Assembly: GCF_007971385.1 (NCBI RefSeq)
Contig: NZ_CP042434.1
Location: 248,001-312,000 of the forward strand
Source of the DNA: Arachidicoccus ginsenosidivorans
GTDB lineage: Bacteria > Bacteroidota > Bacteroidia > Chitinophagales > Chitinophagaceae
Reading direction: 5' to 3'
DNA: 64,000 nt
The translations under genes and the position numbers were made by a program. The notes under the pieces were generated by a model, which was not told where the DNA came from, did no database searches, and worked only from the letters and a program-made list of their open reading frames with translations. Of the stretch, positions 9,931 to 19,707 are shown one piece after another. Each line of letters opens with the position of its first letter. Position 1 is the first letter of the stretch.

Positions 9931-10521
9931 ATGAAGAAGATCACATTATTTTTGGCAGCAGCATTATTGCTGATGGCGACTGGGGCAAGTGCTCAGAGCC
10001 TGAATTTAGGCGTTAAAGCTGGCGCTACCTTGGGCAAAATCGACGGCCAGCCCTTTAAGGATGGTTATAATCTGGGTGTTCATGCTGGTTTCTTTGCCGA
10101 TCTGGGCATTGGGGAGAAATGGGGTATCCAACCCGAAGTCCTCTTTAATCAGACAAAGACACAGGTGAGAAGCAGTTCAGATGTAGGAGATGTCTTAAAC
10201 CAAGGCACTAAAGGCCATCTGAACTATCTCAGTATCCCGATTTTATTAAACTTTAAACCGGCCAAGATCCTGACTATACAAGCAGGTCCACAATTTGGTA
10301 TCCTGATGAATAAAGACAACAGCCTGGTAGACAATGGCAAAGAGGCCTTTAAAAGTGGCGATTTTGCCATTGATTTAGGTGCACAGCTGAATCTGGGTGG
10401 CTTTAAAGTATATGGTCGCTATAATATCGGACTGTCCGATACAAGAGTTAGTGATGTCACCGATAAGTCCAAATGGACCAATCAGCAGATCCAGCTGGGT
10501 ATTGGTTATGTGATCTTGTAA
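9931..10521 (+). CDS. PorT-family outer-membrane beta-barrel protein
   Basis: A 196-residue protein with a clear signal peptide (MKKITLFLAAALLLMATGASAQ) and a small eight-stranded-type barrel. The mature part begins SLNLGVKAGATLGKI, and alternating strands end in QIQLGIGYVIL with a terminal hydrophobic residue as barrels have. This is the PorT-like or outer membrane beta-barrel 2 group, common in many copies in Bacteroidota and usually of unknown function. It should not be equated with the true PorT of the T9SS. It is monocistronic, with its own promoter-like box and a strong terminator. Confidence 0.85.
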   Translation: MKKITLFLAAALLLMATGASAQSLNLGVKAGATLGKIDGQPFKDGYNLGVHAGFFADLGIGEKWGIQPEVLFNQTKTQVRSSSDVGDVLNQGTKGHLNYLSIPILLNFKPAKILTIQAGPQFGILMNKDNSLVDNGKEAFKSGDFAIDLGAQLNLGGFKVYGRYNIGLSDTRVSDVTDKSKWTNQQIQLGIGYVIL

Positions 10522-10573
10522 TATTCAGGGGTTCGTCTTTTCTGGACCAACCCGCAAAACCTCTTAAAAATAC

Positions 10574-10618
10574 CAGCGGCGGACATTCCAAAAAAAGGAA
10601 GGTCCGCCGCTGTTTTTT
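10574..10618 (+). terminator. Rho-independent terminator
   Basis: GC-rich 11-bp arms (10574-10584 with 10602-10612) are followed by six T (10613-10618). It lies 50 bp after the outer-membrane protein gene. Confidence 0.9.
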
Positions 10619-10921
10619 GCCCCACCTGATAAAAAGCCTTTAAAAACCGAACAAGGCCAGCGCTGATTACTAAGGTATTAAGCAGTCACATTGCCCAAAA
10701 ATCGCCTAATTTTTATGCAAACAACGGTTCGCTTTTATACATTTTAGCCGCGCAGCAATCCACTTTATATGCTATTATGGTCAAATGCTAATTTTATCTC
10801 TAACATTATCCCTAAAGATTTAGGCTAAAACTGCGCAAAGAAGCGTTTGTTTCTTAATTTCGTGCATCGTTTATTTTAAAACCAACAAAATCGTTCATTC
10901 GTTAAATTAAGTAAGCTAAAA
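10619..10921. other. Intergenic region before lysA, no feature recognised
   Basis: About 300 bp of AT-rich non-coding sequence. It presumably holds the lysA promoter, but no box matches the consensus well enough to call. Confidence 0.5.
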
Positions 10922-12129
10922 ATGGAACTTTCTCACGAGCAGTTACTAGGGATTGCCCAACAATATGGCACCCCGCTCTATATTTATAATGCAGAGCAAA
11001 TTTCCAGTCAGTATAACCGGCTGCAAAACGCCTTCAAAGGTGTTAATGCCCGGTTTTTCTATGCCTGTAAGGCGCTGACCAATATCAATATCCTGAAGTT
11101 CATGAAAAATCTGGGCACCAACCTGGATTGTGTCAGCATCAATGAAGTGAAGTTGGGATTGGCTGCTGGTTTTAAACCCAAGCAAATTATGTTTACACCA
11201 AACAGTGTGGCTTTCTCAGAACTAGAAGAAGGTAAAAACCTGGGGGTAAATATCAATATTGACAATATTTCCTTTTAGAGCGATTTGGCAATAAATACGG
11301 CGGGAGTTATCCAATCAGTATTCGGTTAAACCCGCATATTATGGCTGGTGGCAACTATAAAATTTCCACTGGCCATGTGGACAGTAAATTTGGGATTTCT
11401 ATTCACCAGATGCGCCATATTGAACGTGTTGTACAGTCTACAGGATTGCACGTTAAAGGGCTGCACCTGCATACTGGCAGTGAAATCAAAGACATTGACA
11501 TCTTTTTAAATGGATTGGATGTCATGTTGGACATTGCCCGGCACTTTCCGCAAGTGGAATTTTTGGATCTGGGCAGCGGCTTTAAGGTCCCATATAAAGA
11601 GGGCGATGGTTCCACGGATGTTGAACTCCTGGGACAAAAAGTGGGCGAAGCCTTCGCTAAATACGATAAGGAAATGGGCAAAAAACATCAGATCTGGTTT
11701 GAACCGGGCAAATTCCTGGTCAGTGAATCTGGTTATTTTGTCGTTAAAGCCAATCTTATTAAGCAAACAACTGCCACGGTGTTTATTGGCGTAGATTCTG
11801 GTTTTAACCACCTGATCCGTCCTATGTTCTATGAAGCCTATCACCGTGTAGAAAATATCAGCCGGCCTGCAGGGGATGAAAGAATCTATACAGTAGTAGG
11901 CAATATCTGTGAAACCGATACCTTTGCCTGGGATCGCAAGATTATCGAAACCCATGAAGGCGACCTGCTGTGTTTTTATAACGCCGGTGCTTATGGTTTT
12001 GAAATGAGCAGTAACTTTAATTCCAGGCTCAGACCGGCCGAGGTAATGGTCATAGACGGCAAAGCCCAACTGATCCGTAAAAGAGATGAATATGAGGATC
12101 TGTTGCGTGGCCAGATTACTGTAATTTAA
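10922..12129 (+). CDS. lysA: Diaminopimelate decarboxylase (frameshifted)
   Basis: A PLP-dependent fold III decarboxylase that converts meso-diaminopimelate to lysine, the last step of lysine synthesis. The PLP lysine lies in ARFFYACKALTN near residue 50. Further on are LHTGSE, EPGKFLVSESGY and the catalytic-cysteine motif GNICETDTF, followed by GAYGFEMSSNFNSR. As sequenced the frame stops at 11278 in a T4 run (11273-11276). One extra T continues NISFLERFGNKYGGSYPIS into the downstream frame and gives 402 residues, the normal length. As the sole route to lysine it is normally essential, so the break is probably a sequencing error. Confidence 0.9.
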
Positions 12130-12293
12130 GGCAGGCAGTTTAGCACAGTGGCCATTTCTACCTGGCACCTTTAAGGGATTTAACGGTAATTTCTAAGGCG
12201 GATTATGGTTATCTAAGCTGCCCGGATTATCTTTAATCATTAAGCGGTTACTTTTATCAGACGAACCGTAACCACCTGTTTGAAAATAGTAGT

Positions 12294-13079
12294 ATGATTG
12301 AATTAAAAGACGTAGAAAAAAGCTTTGGCGATAAAACCATTATCAAGGGCGTATCCATGAAGCTGGATGCAGGCAAATGTAACCTGATTATTGGTTCCAG
12401 TGGTAGTGGCAAGACGGTGCTGACTAAATGTATTGTCGGTCTTTTTACACCGGAAAAGGGAGAAATTCTTTTTGAAGGCAGAGATATTGTCTCGATGGAA
12501 AAAAATGACCGCAAAGAACTTCGTCAGCAAATAGGCATGCTTTTTCAGGGATCTGCACTCTTTGATTCAATGACAGTGGAACAAAACATTATGTTTCCGC
12601 TAGATATGTTCTCTAAACTGACAAATGCTGAAAAGCATAAACGGGTAGATGAGGTGCTGGCGCGGGTAAATCTGGAAGATGCCCATAAAAAATATCCTTC
12701 TGAGATCAGTGGCGGAATGAAAAAAAGAGTTGGCATTGCCAGGGCCATTGTCCTGAATCCTAAATATCTTTTTTGTGACGAGCCAAACTCGGGGCTGGAT
12801 CCACAAACTTCCCTGCTGATCGATAAGCTGATCAAAGAAATCACTGTAGAATATAATATGACCACCATTGTGATTACCCATGACATGAACAGTGTAATGG
12901 AGATTGGCGATCATATCATTTACATGTACGAAGGCCATAAGCAATGGGAAGGCTCTAATAAGGAGATTATTTATTCTAAGGATGAAAAGCTGAACAATTT
13001 TATATTTGCCTCCGAGTTCCTGCAGGATGCAAAAAAAATGCGTATGGAAGAGAACGAGGCAAAAAATCAAACGCAATAA
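12294..13079 (+). CDS. MlaF-like ABC transporter ATP-binding protein
   Basis: A 261-residue cytoplasmic ATPase of the MlaF/Ttg2A type, which powers MCE-family phospholipid transport between the membranes. Walker A is GSSGSGKT near residue 35, the signature is ISGGMKKRVGIARA, Walker B is YLFCDEP, and THDMNS is the switch. The MKKR form of the signature and the C-terminal extension past residue 240 are typical of this subfamily. In most Gram-negatives it lies beside an MlaE-type permease. Here the neighbours are lysA upstream and an SDR downstream, so the permease must be encoded elsewhere. Confidence 0.82.
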   Translation: MIELKDVEKSFGDKTIIKGVSMKLDAGKCNLIIGSSGSGKTVLTKCIVGLFTPEKGEILFEGRDIVSMEKNDRKELRQQIGMLFQGSALFDSMTVEQNIMFPLDMFSKLTNAEKHKRVDEVLARVNLEDAHKKYPSEISGGMKKRVGIARAIVLNPKYLFCDEPNSGLDPQTSLLIDKLIKEITVEYNMTTIVITHDMNSVMEIGDHIIYMYEGHKQWEGSNKEIIYSKDEKLNNFIFASEFLQDAKKMRMEENEAKNQTQ

Positions 13080-13141
13080 AAGAAAAATAAAGCAAGGCAA
13101 GTCGTTGGCAAAGCCCTTATGATTGTAAATTATAGTCCCTG

Positions 13142-13205
13142 CCAGCCGTATTATCCGTTAATTTTTAGCTCGAAAATTCTCTGATAACACGGCTGGTTTA
13201 TTTTT
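13142..13205 (+). terminator. Probable Rho-independent terminator
   Basis: Arms 13142-13155 and 13183-13196 (one mismatch) flank a 27-base loop and are followed by TTTATTTTT. It closes the lysA/ATPase region. Confidence 0.6.
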
Positions 13206-13414
13206 AGTGGCTAAGTCAGATCAGGTCTTCTCTATAACAACCCATTACTGCCTAATTGTGGCCCTCTTTTGTTTCACTCGTCTGCCGCTATAGCCAAAAA
13301 GACCGCAATTTGAGGTAAATGTCCATTATTTCTCCATCTGCCATAAATTATTTACCTTCAAAACGGGTGCTCTTATAACAAGTGCATATTTTTGTGTTTC
13401 TAATATTCAGCGTT

Positions 13415-14221
13415 ATGGCTTCATTCAAAAATAAAGTAGTCGTCATTACCGGCGGTTCAGAAGGTATAGGCAAGGCACTGGTTCATGCCTATTTGCAGGA
13501 TGGTGCAAAAGTCGCCACCTGTGGGCGTAATTTTGACAAACTATACCAATTACAGACCCTATATCCCAGCAAAGCGTTGTTAACGCATACCGCAGATGTC
13601 AGCAAAGAGAGCGATTGTAATCAATTTATTCAAAAGGTCATCAAGGTATATGGCACCATTGATATATTGATCAATAATGCCGGAATCTCCATGCGGGCTT
13701 TATTTGAGGAAACGGAACTGGAAACCTTGCGCAAGTTGATGGATATTAATTTTTGGGGGGCCGTATATTGTACAAAGTTCGCGTTACCTTTTATTATAGA
13801 AAACAAGGGCAGTGTAGCAGGTATCTCTTCCATCGCCGGTTTCAGGGGTTTGCCTGGCCGTTCAGGTTACTCTGCTTCCAAATTTGCCCTGAATGGCTGG
13901 CTGGAATCTGTCAGAACAGAACTCTCAGATAGCGGCGTTCATGTATTGACAGCCTGCCCAGGATTTACAGCGTCCAATATCCGCAAAGTGGCCCTTAATA
14001 AAAATGCAAAGCCTGAGGCAGAATCACTGATGAAAGAAGAAAAGATGATGTCTTCTTCTGAGTGTGCATCACATATTTTCAAGGCAATTGAACAGAGAAA
14101 AAGAACATTGATACTGACCAGTCAGGGAAAGGAAGCTGTGTGGCTAAATCGTCTGTTTCCTTCTTTGGCAGACAAATTGATTCATAAATTTTATTTTAAA
14201 GACGGTAGTCTGATCAAATAA
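13415..14221 (+). CDS. SDR family oxidoreductase
   Basis: A classical short-chain dehydrogenase/reductase of 268 residues, NAD(P)-dependent. The Rossmann loop is TGGSEGIGK near residue 12. NNAG lies near residue 89, the catalytic YSASK near residue 152, and a CPGFTAS stretch follows. The ATG at 13415 (MASFKNKVVVITGG) is preferred to a GTG 33 bases upstream because it places the first strand correctly. The substrate is unknown. The SAM-hydrolase family gene follows 26 bp later, so the two may be co-transcribed. Confidence 0.9.
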   Translation: MASFKNKVVVITGGSEGIGKALVHAYLQDGAKVATCGRNFDKLYQLQTLYPSKALLTHTADVSKESDCNQFIQKVIKVYGTIDILINNAGISMRALFEETELETLRKLMDINFWGAVYCTKFALPFIIENKGSVAGISSIAGFRGLPGRSGYSASKFALNGWLESVRTELSDSGVHVLTACPGFTASNIRKVALNKNAKPEAESLMKEEKMMSSSECASHIFKAIEQRKRTLILTSQGKEAVWLNRLFPSLADKLIHKFYFKDGSLIK

Positions 14222-14247
14222 GAACCAGATCTGAAAAGTCTAAACAA

Positions 14248-15105
14248 ATGGCGATTATCACCTTATCGACAGATATTGGAACCAGCGATTTTATCATCGG
14301 CGCTTTTAAGGGGCAGTTGCTTTCGGGCGGCACCTCCGGTAGCATCATTGATATTACGCACCAGCTATCCTCCACCAATTTTGCAGAGGTAGCCTATATC
14401 TGTAATAATGCCTTTAAATACTACCCGGAAGATACCATTCATATTATTATCACCAATCTTTTTGAATATGCGCACAGGCATTTTCTTATAGCGCGCTTTA
14501 ATAATCAATATATAATTTGTCCGGATAATGGCATTCTGACCATGATTACCCGGCAAGTCCCGGCAGAAGTTTTTAAAATACCACTGCCAGAGGTGGATGA
14601 GCATGCAACCATGGTAATACTTGCGGCCTTTGCAAAGGCTGCGGGGCAGCTTTCCAAAGGCCGCTACCCTATCCAGATTGGCCAAAAATTCACCGAGTTT
14701 GTAGAACGCTACCCCATCCGACCTACTTTTGGAGATGATTGGATAGATGGCCAGATTATTTTCATAGATAAGTTTGAGAATGTCGTTGTGAATATCTCCC
14801 GCGAGGAGTTTGAGGCATGCAGAAAGGGTCGATTATTTGCGATCACCTTTGGCCGTAATTATTCCAGTAACCAGATTAATAAGATCTCGGAAAATTACAG
14901 TAGCGTTAGCAAGGATGAATACCTGGCCTGCTTTAACTCAGCGGGCTTACTGGAGCTTTCTATACGCGGCGGCAATATGGCCGGTCTTTTTGGGCTCCAA
15001 GGCTTTAAGGAGGAGAACCAGCATGTGCAACATATACTGGACAGCGCACCGGGTGGTAATAAGCGAAACTGGTTTTACCAGACAATCAGAATCTTTTTTA
15101 CCTAA
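14248..15105 (+). CDS. SAM hydroxide adenosyltransferase (DUF62 family)
   Basis: A 285-residue protein of the S-adenosylmethionine hydrolase/halogenase family. Family signatures include the N-terminal LSTDIGTSDFIIGAFKG, the ITHQL strand, the CPDNGIL motif near residue 92 and DKFENVVVNI near residue 175. Non-halogenating members split SAM into adenosine and methionine with water as nucleophile. I see no evidence for halogenase activity. It follows the SDR at 26 bp and precedes lpxB. Confidence 0.88.
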   Translation: MAIITLSTDIGTSDFIIGAFKGQLLSGGTSGSIIDITHQLSSTNFAEVAYICNNAFKYYPEDTIHIIITNLFEYAHRHFLIARFNNQYIICPDNGILTMITRQVPAEVFKIPLPEVDEHATMVILAAFAKAAGQLSKGRYPIQIGQKFTEFVERYPIRPTFGDDWIDGQIIFIDKFENVVVNISREEFEACRKGRLFAITFGRNYSSNQINKISENYSSVSKDEYLACFNSAGLLELSIRGGNMAGLFGLQGFKEENQHVQHILDSAPGGNKRNWFYQTIRIFFT

Positions 15106-15198
15106 GCGTCACTTTCTTTTAGCGTAACCACCACGTTATTCACCAAATATTGTACCCTATTTTTAACCGTTCATCCATTCAACTAAATCCCATCCACC

Positions 15199-16328
15199 TT
15201 GAAATACTATATAATTGCAGGAGAAGCCAGTGGGGATTTACATGGCAGCAACCTAATCCGTAGTTTACAACAGTTGGATCCCACAGCGGATGTCCGCTGT
15301 TGGGGTGGCGACAAGATGGCTGCCACAGGCGCCACCCTGGTCAAACATTATAGGGATCTGGCTTTTATGGGTTTTGTCGAGGTGCTGACGCATCTAAAAA
15401 CCATATTCAGAAACCTGGATCTCTGCAAGAGCGATATTACCCAATATAAACCTGACGTACTGATCCTGATAGATTATCCCGGATTTAACTTAAGAATTGC
15501 AGGGTGGGCGAAAAAAGCCGGCTTCAAAGTGGTCTATTATATTTCTCCACAGGTATGGGCCTGGAAAGAAAGCAGGGTACCCGCCATGAAAAAAAATATC
15601 GACAAAATGCTGGTTATATTGCCTTTCGAAAAGCCCTATTTTGAAAATAAATTTAACTGGCCAGTGACCTATGTAGGCCATCCTCTTGTTGGGGCTATTC
15701 AGGCTTTTGAGGCCAATAAAGAAAGCCATCCTTTGCCAGATAAGCTAATGGAAGTAGTCGGTCATAAAAAAATCGTTGCAATCCTCGCCGGCAGTCGCCG
15801 CCAAGAGGTGCAAAAAAAGCTGCCGGTCATGCTATCTATGGCCCGCTATTTTCCGGCCTGCCAGTTTGTAGTGGCTATGGCACCATCGCTGGAAGCAGAT
15901 TTTTATGCGCCTTTTTTAGCCCCTACCCCAATGTCATGGCAGTTAATGGTAAGACTTATGCACTGCTACTCAGGGCAGAAGCGGCACTTGTGACCAGTGG
16001 CACTGCCACATTAGAGACCGCCCTGTTTGGCGTCCCTGAAGTGGTCTGCTATAAAGGCAATCCTATCAGTTACCAGATTGCCAAACGCCTGATTAAAGTA
16101 AAATATATTTCATTGGTAAATCTGATTATGGACCGCCTGGTGGTGGAAGAGCTGATCCAGGATGATTTTAATGAAACGTCACTCAAGAAGGCGCTTTCCA
16201 GTATTTTGGAAGATCCTGCTGTTCGTAGCCGGATGAAAAAGGATTATGCGCAACTAAAAGAAATCTTATCAGCGGGCGGTAACGCCTCGGACAATGCCGC
16301 CACACAAATACTGGAATTTATCCGTTAA
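15199..16328 (+). CDS. lpxB: Lipid-A-disaccharide synthase (frameshifted)
   Basis: A GT19 glycosyltransferase that joins UDP-2,3-diacylglucosamine and lipid X into the lipid A disaccharide at the inner membrane. GEASGDLHGSNL lies at the N-terminus, ISPQVWAWK near residue 115, GHPLV near residue 158, and TSGTATLETALFGVPEVV in the C-terminal half. A single missing C in the C4 run at 15920-15923 breaks the frame. Adding it gives FLAPYPNVMAVNGKTYALLL and 376 residues, the usual length. The enzyme is normally needed for lipopolysaccharide, so a real null is unlikely. Confidence 0.92.
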
Positions 16329-16631
16329 ACAGCATAAGCCTCAGGGCGCACCTGCCTGTTTGCTTAAATTTACCTTTCAGCTATACGTGTGCACATAACC
16401 CAAGTGTCTTGCTCACTACAGCAAACAAGTGGTAAATTAAGCGGTCGTACTTCCAAACCCTTACGGCCCGGCCAATAATTATTTAATAAAACCTGTCAGG
16501 TTTTGCCGAAAATATCGCCAATTATACCGTATATTTAGGCTGAGAAGAATTTTATTAAATATCCGATATTATCCAATTATAGCCAGGAGATAATCCTGTT
16601 TGGGAATAAGGGAATAAGGCAGCAGACTTGT
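16329..16631. other. Intergenic region between lpxB and glgA
   Basis: No gene is seen. The notable element is a perfect 8-bp inverted repeat with a one-base centre at 16488-16504 (AAAACCTG, T, CAGGTTTT), 127 bp before glgA. It could be a regulator-binding site. It has no U-tract typical of a terminator. Confidence 0.5.
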
Positions 16632-18065
16632 ATGAAGATATTGCATGTAACGGCGGAATGCTATCCAGTAGCAAAGGTCGGAGGACTGGGAGATGTGGCG
16701 GGTGCTTTACCCAAATACCAGAAAAAACTGGGACACACGGCAATGCTGGTCATGCCGATGTATAAGACACCATTTTTAAATACCCATCAGTGGGCTGTTG
16801 TCCATAAAGGACAGGCCTCGCTTGGAGACTATCATTTTAACTTTACAATTATCAGGGAGGAAGGCCAATCTCTAGGCTTTGATCTCTATCTGGTAGATAT
16901 TAATGGCCTGCTGGATCGCCCAAAAGTCTATGGCTATCCGGACGATCCCCAGCGTTTTATCGCCTTTCAGACGGCAGTAGCCACCTGGCTGCAGTCCTGG
17001 AAATCTTTGCCTGATATTGTCCACCTGCATGACTACCACACAGGGTTACTGCCATTTTATTTTAAACATGGTTACGGATTTAGAAGACTGGAGAATGTCC
17101 CCACGGTCTTAACCGTGCATAACGCTGAATACCAGGGCTGGCTGGACTGGCGTAACAGCAGCTGGCTACCGGCTTTTGATGAGTGGAAATCCGGCCTGCT
17201 GGAATGGAATAAAACCATTAACCCACTAGCCAGCGCCATTAAAAACGCCTGGGCGGTGACCACCGTCAGCCCTAGCTATCTGCAGGAACTCCGCTTTCAT
17301 TCCAATGGGCTGGAAGCGCTGTTTGAGTATGAAAAGGGCAAATGCAGCGGCATATTAAATGGAATAGACAGCGAACTATGGAACCCCCAAACAGATGGCT
17401 TACTTGAGCATCATTATCATGCCAAAACGGTAACAGCTGGCAAACGGGCTAACAAAAAAGCAGTATCCGAAAATTTTGGCCTGAATCCCGATAAACCACT
17501 ATTTACTTTTATTGGCCGATTAGTAGGGGAAAAAGCGGCTGATTTATTGCCAGATAGTCTGGCGGCCTTTCTCAGAGAGCAAAATGGCGCTGCTAATGTC
17601 ATTGTTCTTGGCAGTGGTGAGCCGGAAATTGAAGCCGGACTGCAGGGCCTCAAAGGCTATTTTCCGGCAAATTATGATTTCTATAAAGGCTATAGCGAAC
17701 AACTCAGCCATGCGCTCTATGCAGGCGCAGATTTCCTCTTAATGCCCAGCCGGGTGGAACCATGCGGACTAAATCAGATGTATGCCCTCAGATACGGCAC
17801 GGTTCCGCTAGTCAGACGAACAGGGGGGCTGAGAGACACCATTACGGATATAGGAGACAATGGCAACGGCCTTTGTTTTGATCAGGCCAGTATTGGCGAT
17901 ATCCTGATGACCATGAACAGGGCCATGGATCTGTATGCACAGCCTAAAAAAATGGAGGCGCTGCGTTTTAAAATGATGCAGATCGATCACAGTTGGGAAA
18001 AGACCGTCTCGCAATATATTGACCTCTATCAATCATTGATTGACCAAAATAAACAATCTCGCTAA
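16632..18065 (+). CDS. glgA: Glycogen synthase (ADP-glucose type, GT5)
   Basis: A 477-residue cytoplasmic glycosyltransferase that adds glucose from ADP-glucose to a growing alpha-1,4-glucan. The N-terminal KVGGLGDVAGALPK loop (residues 16-29) binds the sugar nucleotide. The N-terminal domain also has LHDYHTGLLP and TVHNAEYQG. The second Rossmann domain has FIGRLVGEKAADL and the catalytic/nucleotide region MPSRVEPCGLNQMYALRYGT. The family length is about 475. glgC follows after 54 bp, so the two form a glycogen-synthesis operon. No branching enzyme is adjacent. Confidence 0.95.
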   Translation: MKILHVTAECYPVAKVGGLGDVAGALPKYQKKLGHTAMLVMPMYKTPFLNTHQWAVVHKGQASLGDYHFNFTIIREEGQSLGFDLYLVDINGLLDRPKVYGYPDDPQRFIAFQTAVATWLQSWKSLPDIVHLHDYHTGLLPFYFKHGYGFRRLENVPTVLTVHNAEYQGWLDWRNSSWLPAFDEWKSGLLEWNKTINPLASAIKNAWAVTTVSPSYLQELRFHSNGLEALFEYEKGKCSGILNGIDSELWNPQTDGLLEHHYHAKTVTAGKRANKKAVSENFGLNPDKPLFTFIGRLVGEKAADLLPDSLAAFLREQNGAANVIVLGSGEPEIEAGLQGLKGYFPANYDFYKGYSEQLSHALYAGADFLLMPSRVEPCGLNQMYALRYGTVPLVRRTGGLRDTITDIGDNGNGLCFDQASIGDILMTMNRAMDLYAQPKKMEALRFKMMQIDHSWEKTVSQYIDLYQSLIDQNKQSR

Positions 18066-18119
18066 ATAAGGCGAATACAATCTAACTATAATTTTCTAAA
18101 TCCCTTAAAACACACCAAT

Positions 18120-19406
18120 ATGAGCTTTGATTCCGATAAAGTCGTAGCCGTCATTTTAGGTGGCGGTGCTGGTTCTCGCTTGTACCCCTTGACAGCCACG
18201 CGCTCTAAACCAGCTGTACCCATAGCCGGTAAATACCGGCTGGTGGATATCCCCATTAGTAACTGTATGAACTCCGGTATTTATAAAATGTTCGTACTGA
18301 CCCAGTTTAACTCAGCCTCCCTGAATAAACACATTAAAAACACCTATCATTTTAGTGCCTTCAGTAAAGGCTTTGTGGATATTCTGGCGGCAGAACAAAC
18401 GCCTGAGAGTTCTGAATGGTTCCAGGGCACCGCCGATGCGGTGCGTCAATCACTCAGACACCTGCAGAACCAGGATTATGAATATATTCTGGTGCTCAGT
18501 GGAGATCAGCTTTATCAGATTGACTTCAAAGATATGATCGAAAAGCATATTGAAAACCACGCAGAAATCTCTATCGCCACCATTCCTGTCAATGCCAAGG
18601 ACAGCGGCGGGTTCGGCATTATGAAAACAGATCATGATGGAACGATCACTTCTTTTATTGAGAAGCCCACTGCGGACCTGCTGCCAGATTGGATCAGCGA
18701 TACTGGTGCACAAATGCAGGCACAGGGCCGGGATTATATGGCTTCCATGGGCATCTATATCTTTAATAAAAGCATTATCGGCCGCTTACTACTTAATGTG
18801 CACCCAAGCGCCAAAGACTTCGGGAAAGAAATTATACCGGCAGCCATTGGCAATTACAGGGTCAGAAGCTACCAATATGATGGCTACTGGACAGATATAG
18901 GTAATATTCACTCCTTCTTTGAAGCCAATCTGGATCTGACCGAGGATATCCCCTCCATCAACCTTTATGATGCCGCTATGGCGATTTACACCCGCCCGCG
19001 CATGCTTCCGGCGGCTAAACTAAATTCTGGTTGCGTAAAATCCTCTGTTATAGCAGAAGGCAGTATTATCCTGTGTAAAAGCATTGAGCAGTGTATCGTA
19101 GGCATCCGCTCCCGTATCGGATTTGGGACCGAATTGAAAAAATGTTATATTATGGGTAATGATTATTATGACACGCTGGCACAGATCAATGCGCAAAAGG
19201 AATCTGGCCTGCCCCCAACCGGTATAGGTGAAAACTGTCATATCGAAAATGCGATTGTAGACAAAAACGTCCATATTGGCAATAATGTAACCATTATTGG
19301 CGGACCAGAACTGCCAGATCAGGATCATGAGCTCTATACTGTTAAAGACGGCATAGTGGTCATCAAAAAAGGCAGTTATATCTCTGATAATTTTGTCCTG
19401 AAATAA
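18120..19406 (+). CDS. glgC: Glucose-1-phosphate adenylyltransferase
   Basis: A 428-residue enzyme that makes ADP-glucose from ATP and glucose-1-phosphate, the committed and usually allosterically controlled step of glycogen synthesis. GGGAGSRLYPLT near residue 14 is the pyrophosphorylase signature, SKPAVPIAGKYRLVD follows, GDQLYQ lies near residue 127 and IEKP near residue 180. The C-terminal third is a left-handed beta-helix with hexapeptide repeats (SVIAEGSIIL, VDKNVHIGNNVTII). It supplies GlgA, encoded immediately upstream. Confidence 0.96.
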   Translation: MSFDSDKVVAVILGGGAGSRLYPLTATRSKPAVPIAGKYRLVDIPISNCMNSGIYKMFVLTQFNSASLNKHIKNTYHFSAFSKGFVDILAAEQTPESSEWFQGTADAVRQSLRHLQNQDYEYILVLSGDQLYQIDFKDMIEKHIENHAEISIATIPVNAKDSGGFGIMKTDHDGTITSFIEKPTADLLPDWISDTGAQMQAQGRDYMASMGIYIFNKSIIGRLLLNVHPSAKDFGKEIIPAAIGNYRVRSYQYDGYWTDIGNIHSFFEANLDLTEDIPSINLYDAAMAIYTRPRMLPAAKLNSGCVKSSVIAEGSIILCKSIEQCIVGIRSRIGFGTELKKCYIMGNDYYDTLAQINAQKESGLPPTGIGENCHIENAIVDKNVHIGNNVTIIGGPELPDQDHELYTVKDGIVVIKKGSYISDNFVLK

Positions 19407-19455
19407 CCATTAGTGTAAAGTTTTTTACACAGAGCAATTAATGATAAAAAAGTGA

Positions 19456-19494
19456 AGCCCGCCGTCAAAGAAGACTGACAGCGGGCTATTTTTT
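19456..19494 (+). terminator. Rho-independent terminator after glgC
   Basis: 12-base arms 19456-19467 and 19476-19487 with one internal mismatch, GC-rich at the base, are followed by ATTTTTT. Confidence 0.85.
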
Positions 19495-19657
19495 AGGTAT
19501 TCAGGTTTAAGCCAAGTTTCTCAGATTCGCAATAACAGCAGGTTACGGCCCTTTATTACTTGTGCTTTGTGCACATGTCCGGTATTCGGATATAGGTGTT
19601 CATATTGATTTTTTATTATGAAGGTTGTGTGCTACTAATTTTTCTGTTTATTTAAGC

Positions 19658-19686
19658 CCCTGACTGCCCTCTTTGGGCAGTCAGGG
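19658..19686. terminator. Perfect 12-bp hairpin near the end of the GLPGLI gene
   Basis: Arms 19658-19669 and 19675-19686 pair perfectly around a 5-base loop. On the + strand TTTCCTTTT follows. On the - strand, the direction of the adjacent gene, the U-tract is poor. It lies in the convergent gap and may end transcription from either side. Confidence 0.55.
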
Positions 19687-19707
19687 TTTCCTTTTCTTTA
19701 TTTTTTA

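Noticed and set aside
11506..12168. Long minus-strand open frame opposite lysA
   Set aside because: It lies wholly opposite a well-conserved enzyme gene, and its protein has no family character. It is a by-product of lysA codon use.
14248..15105. SAM-dependent halogenase (fluorinase or chlorinase)
   Set aside because: The general family match is clear, but nothing visible points to halide binding. The hydroxide adenosyltransferase role is far more common.
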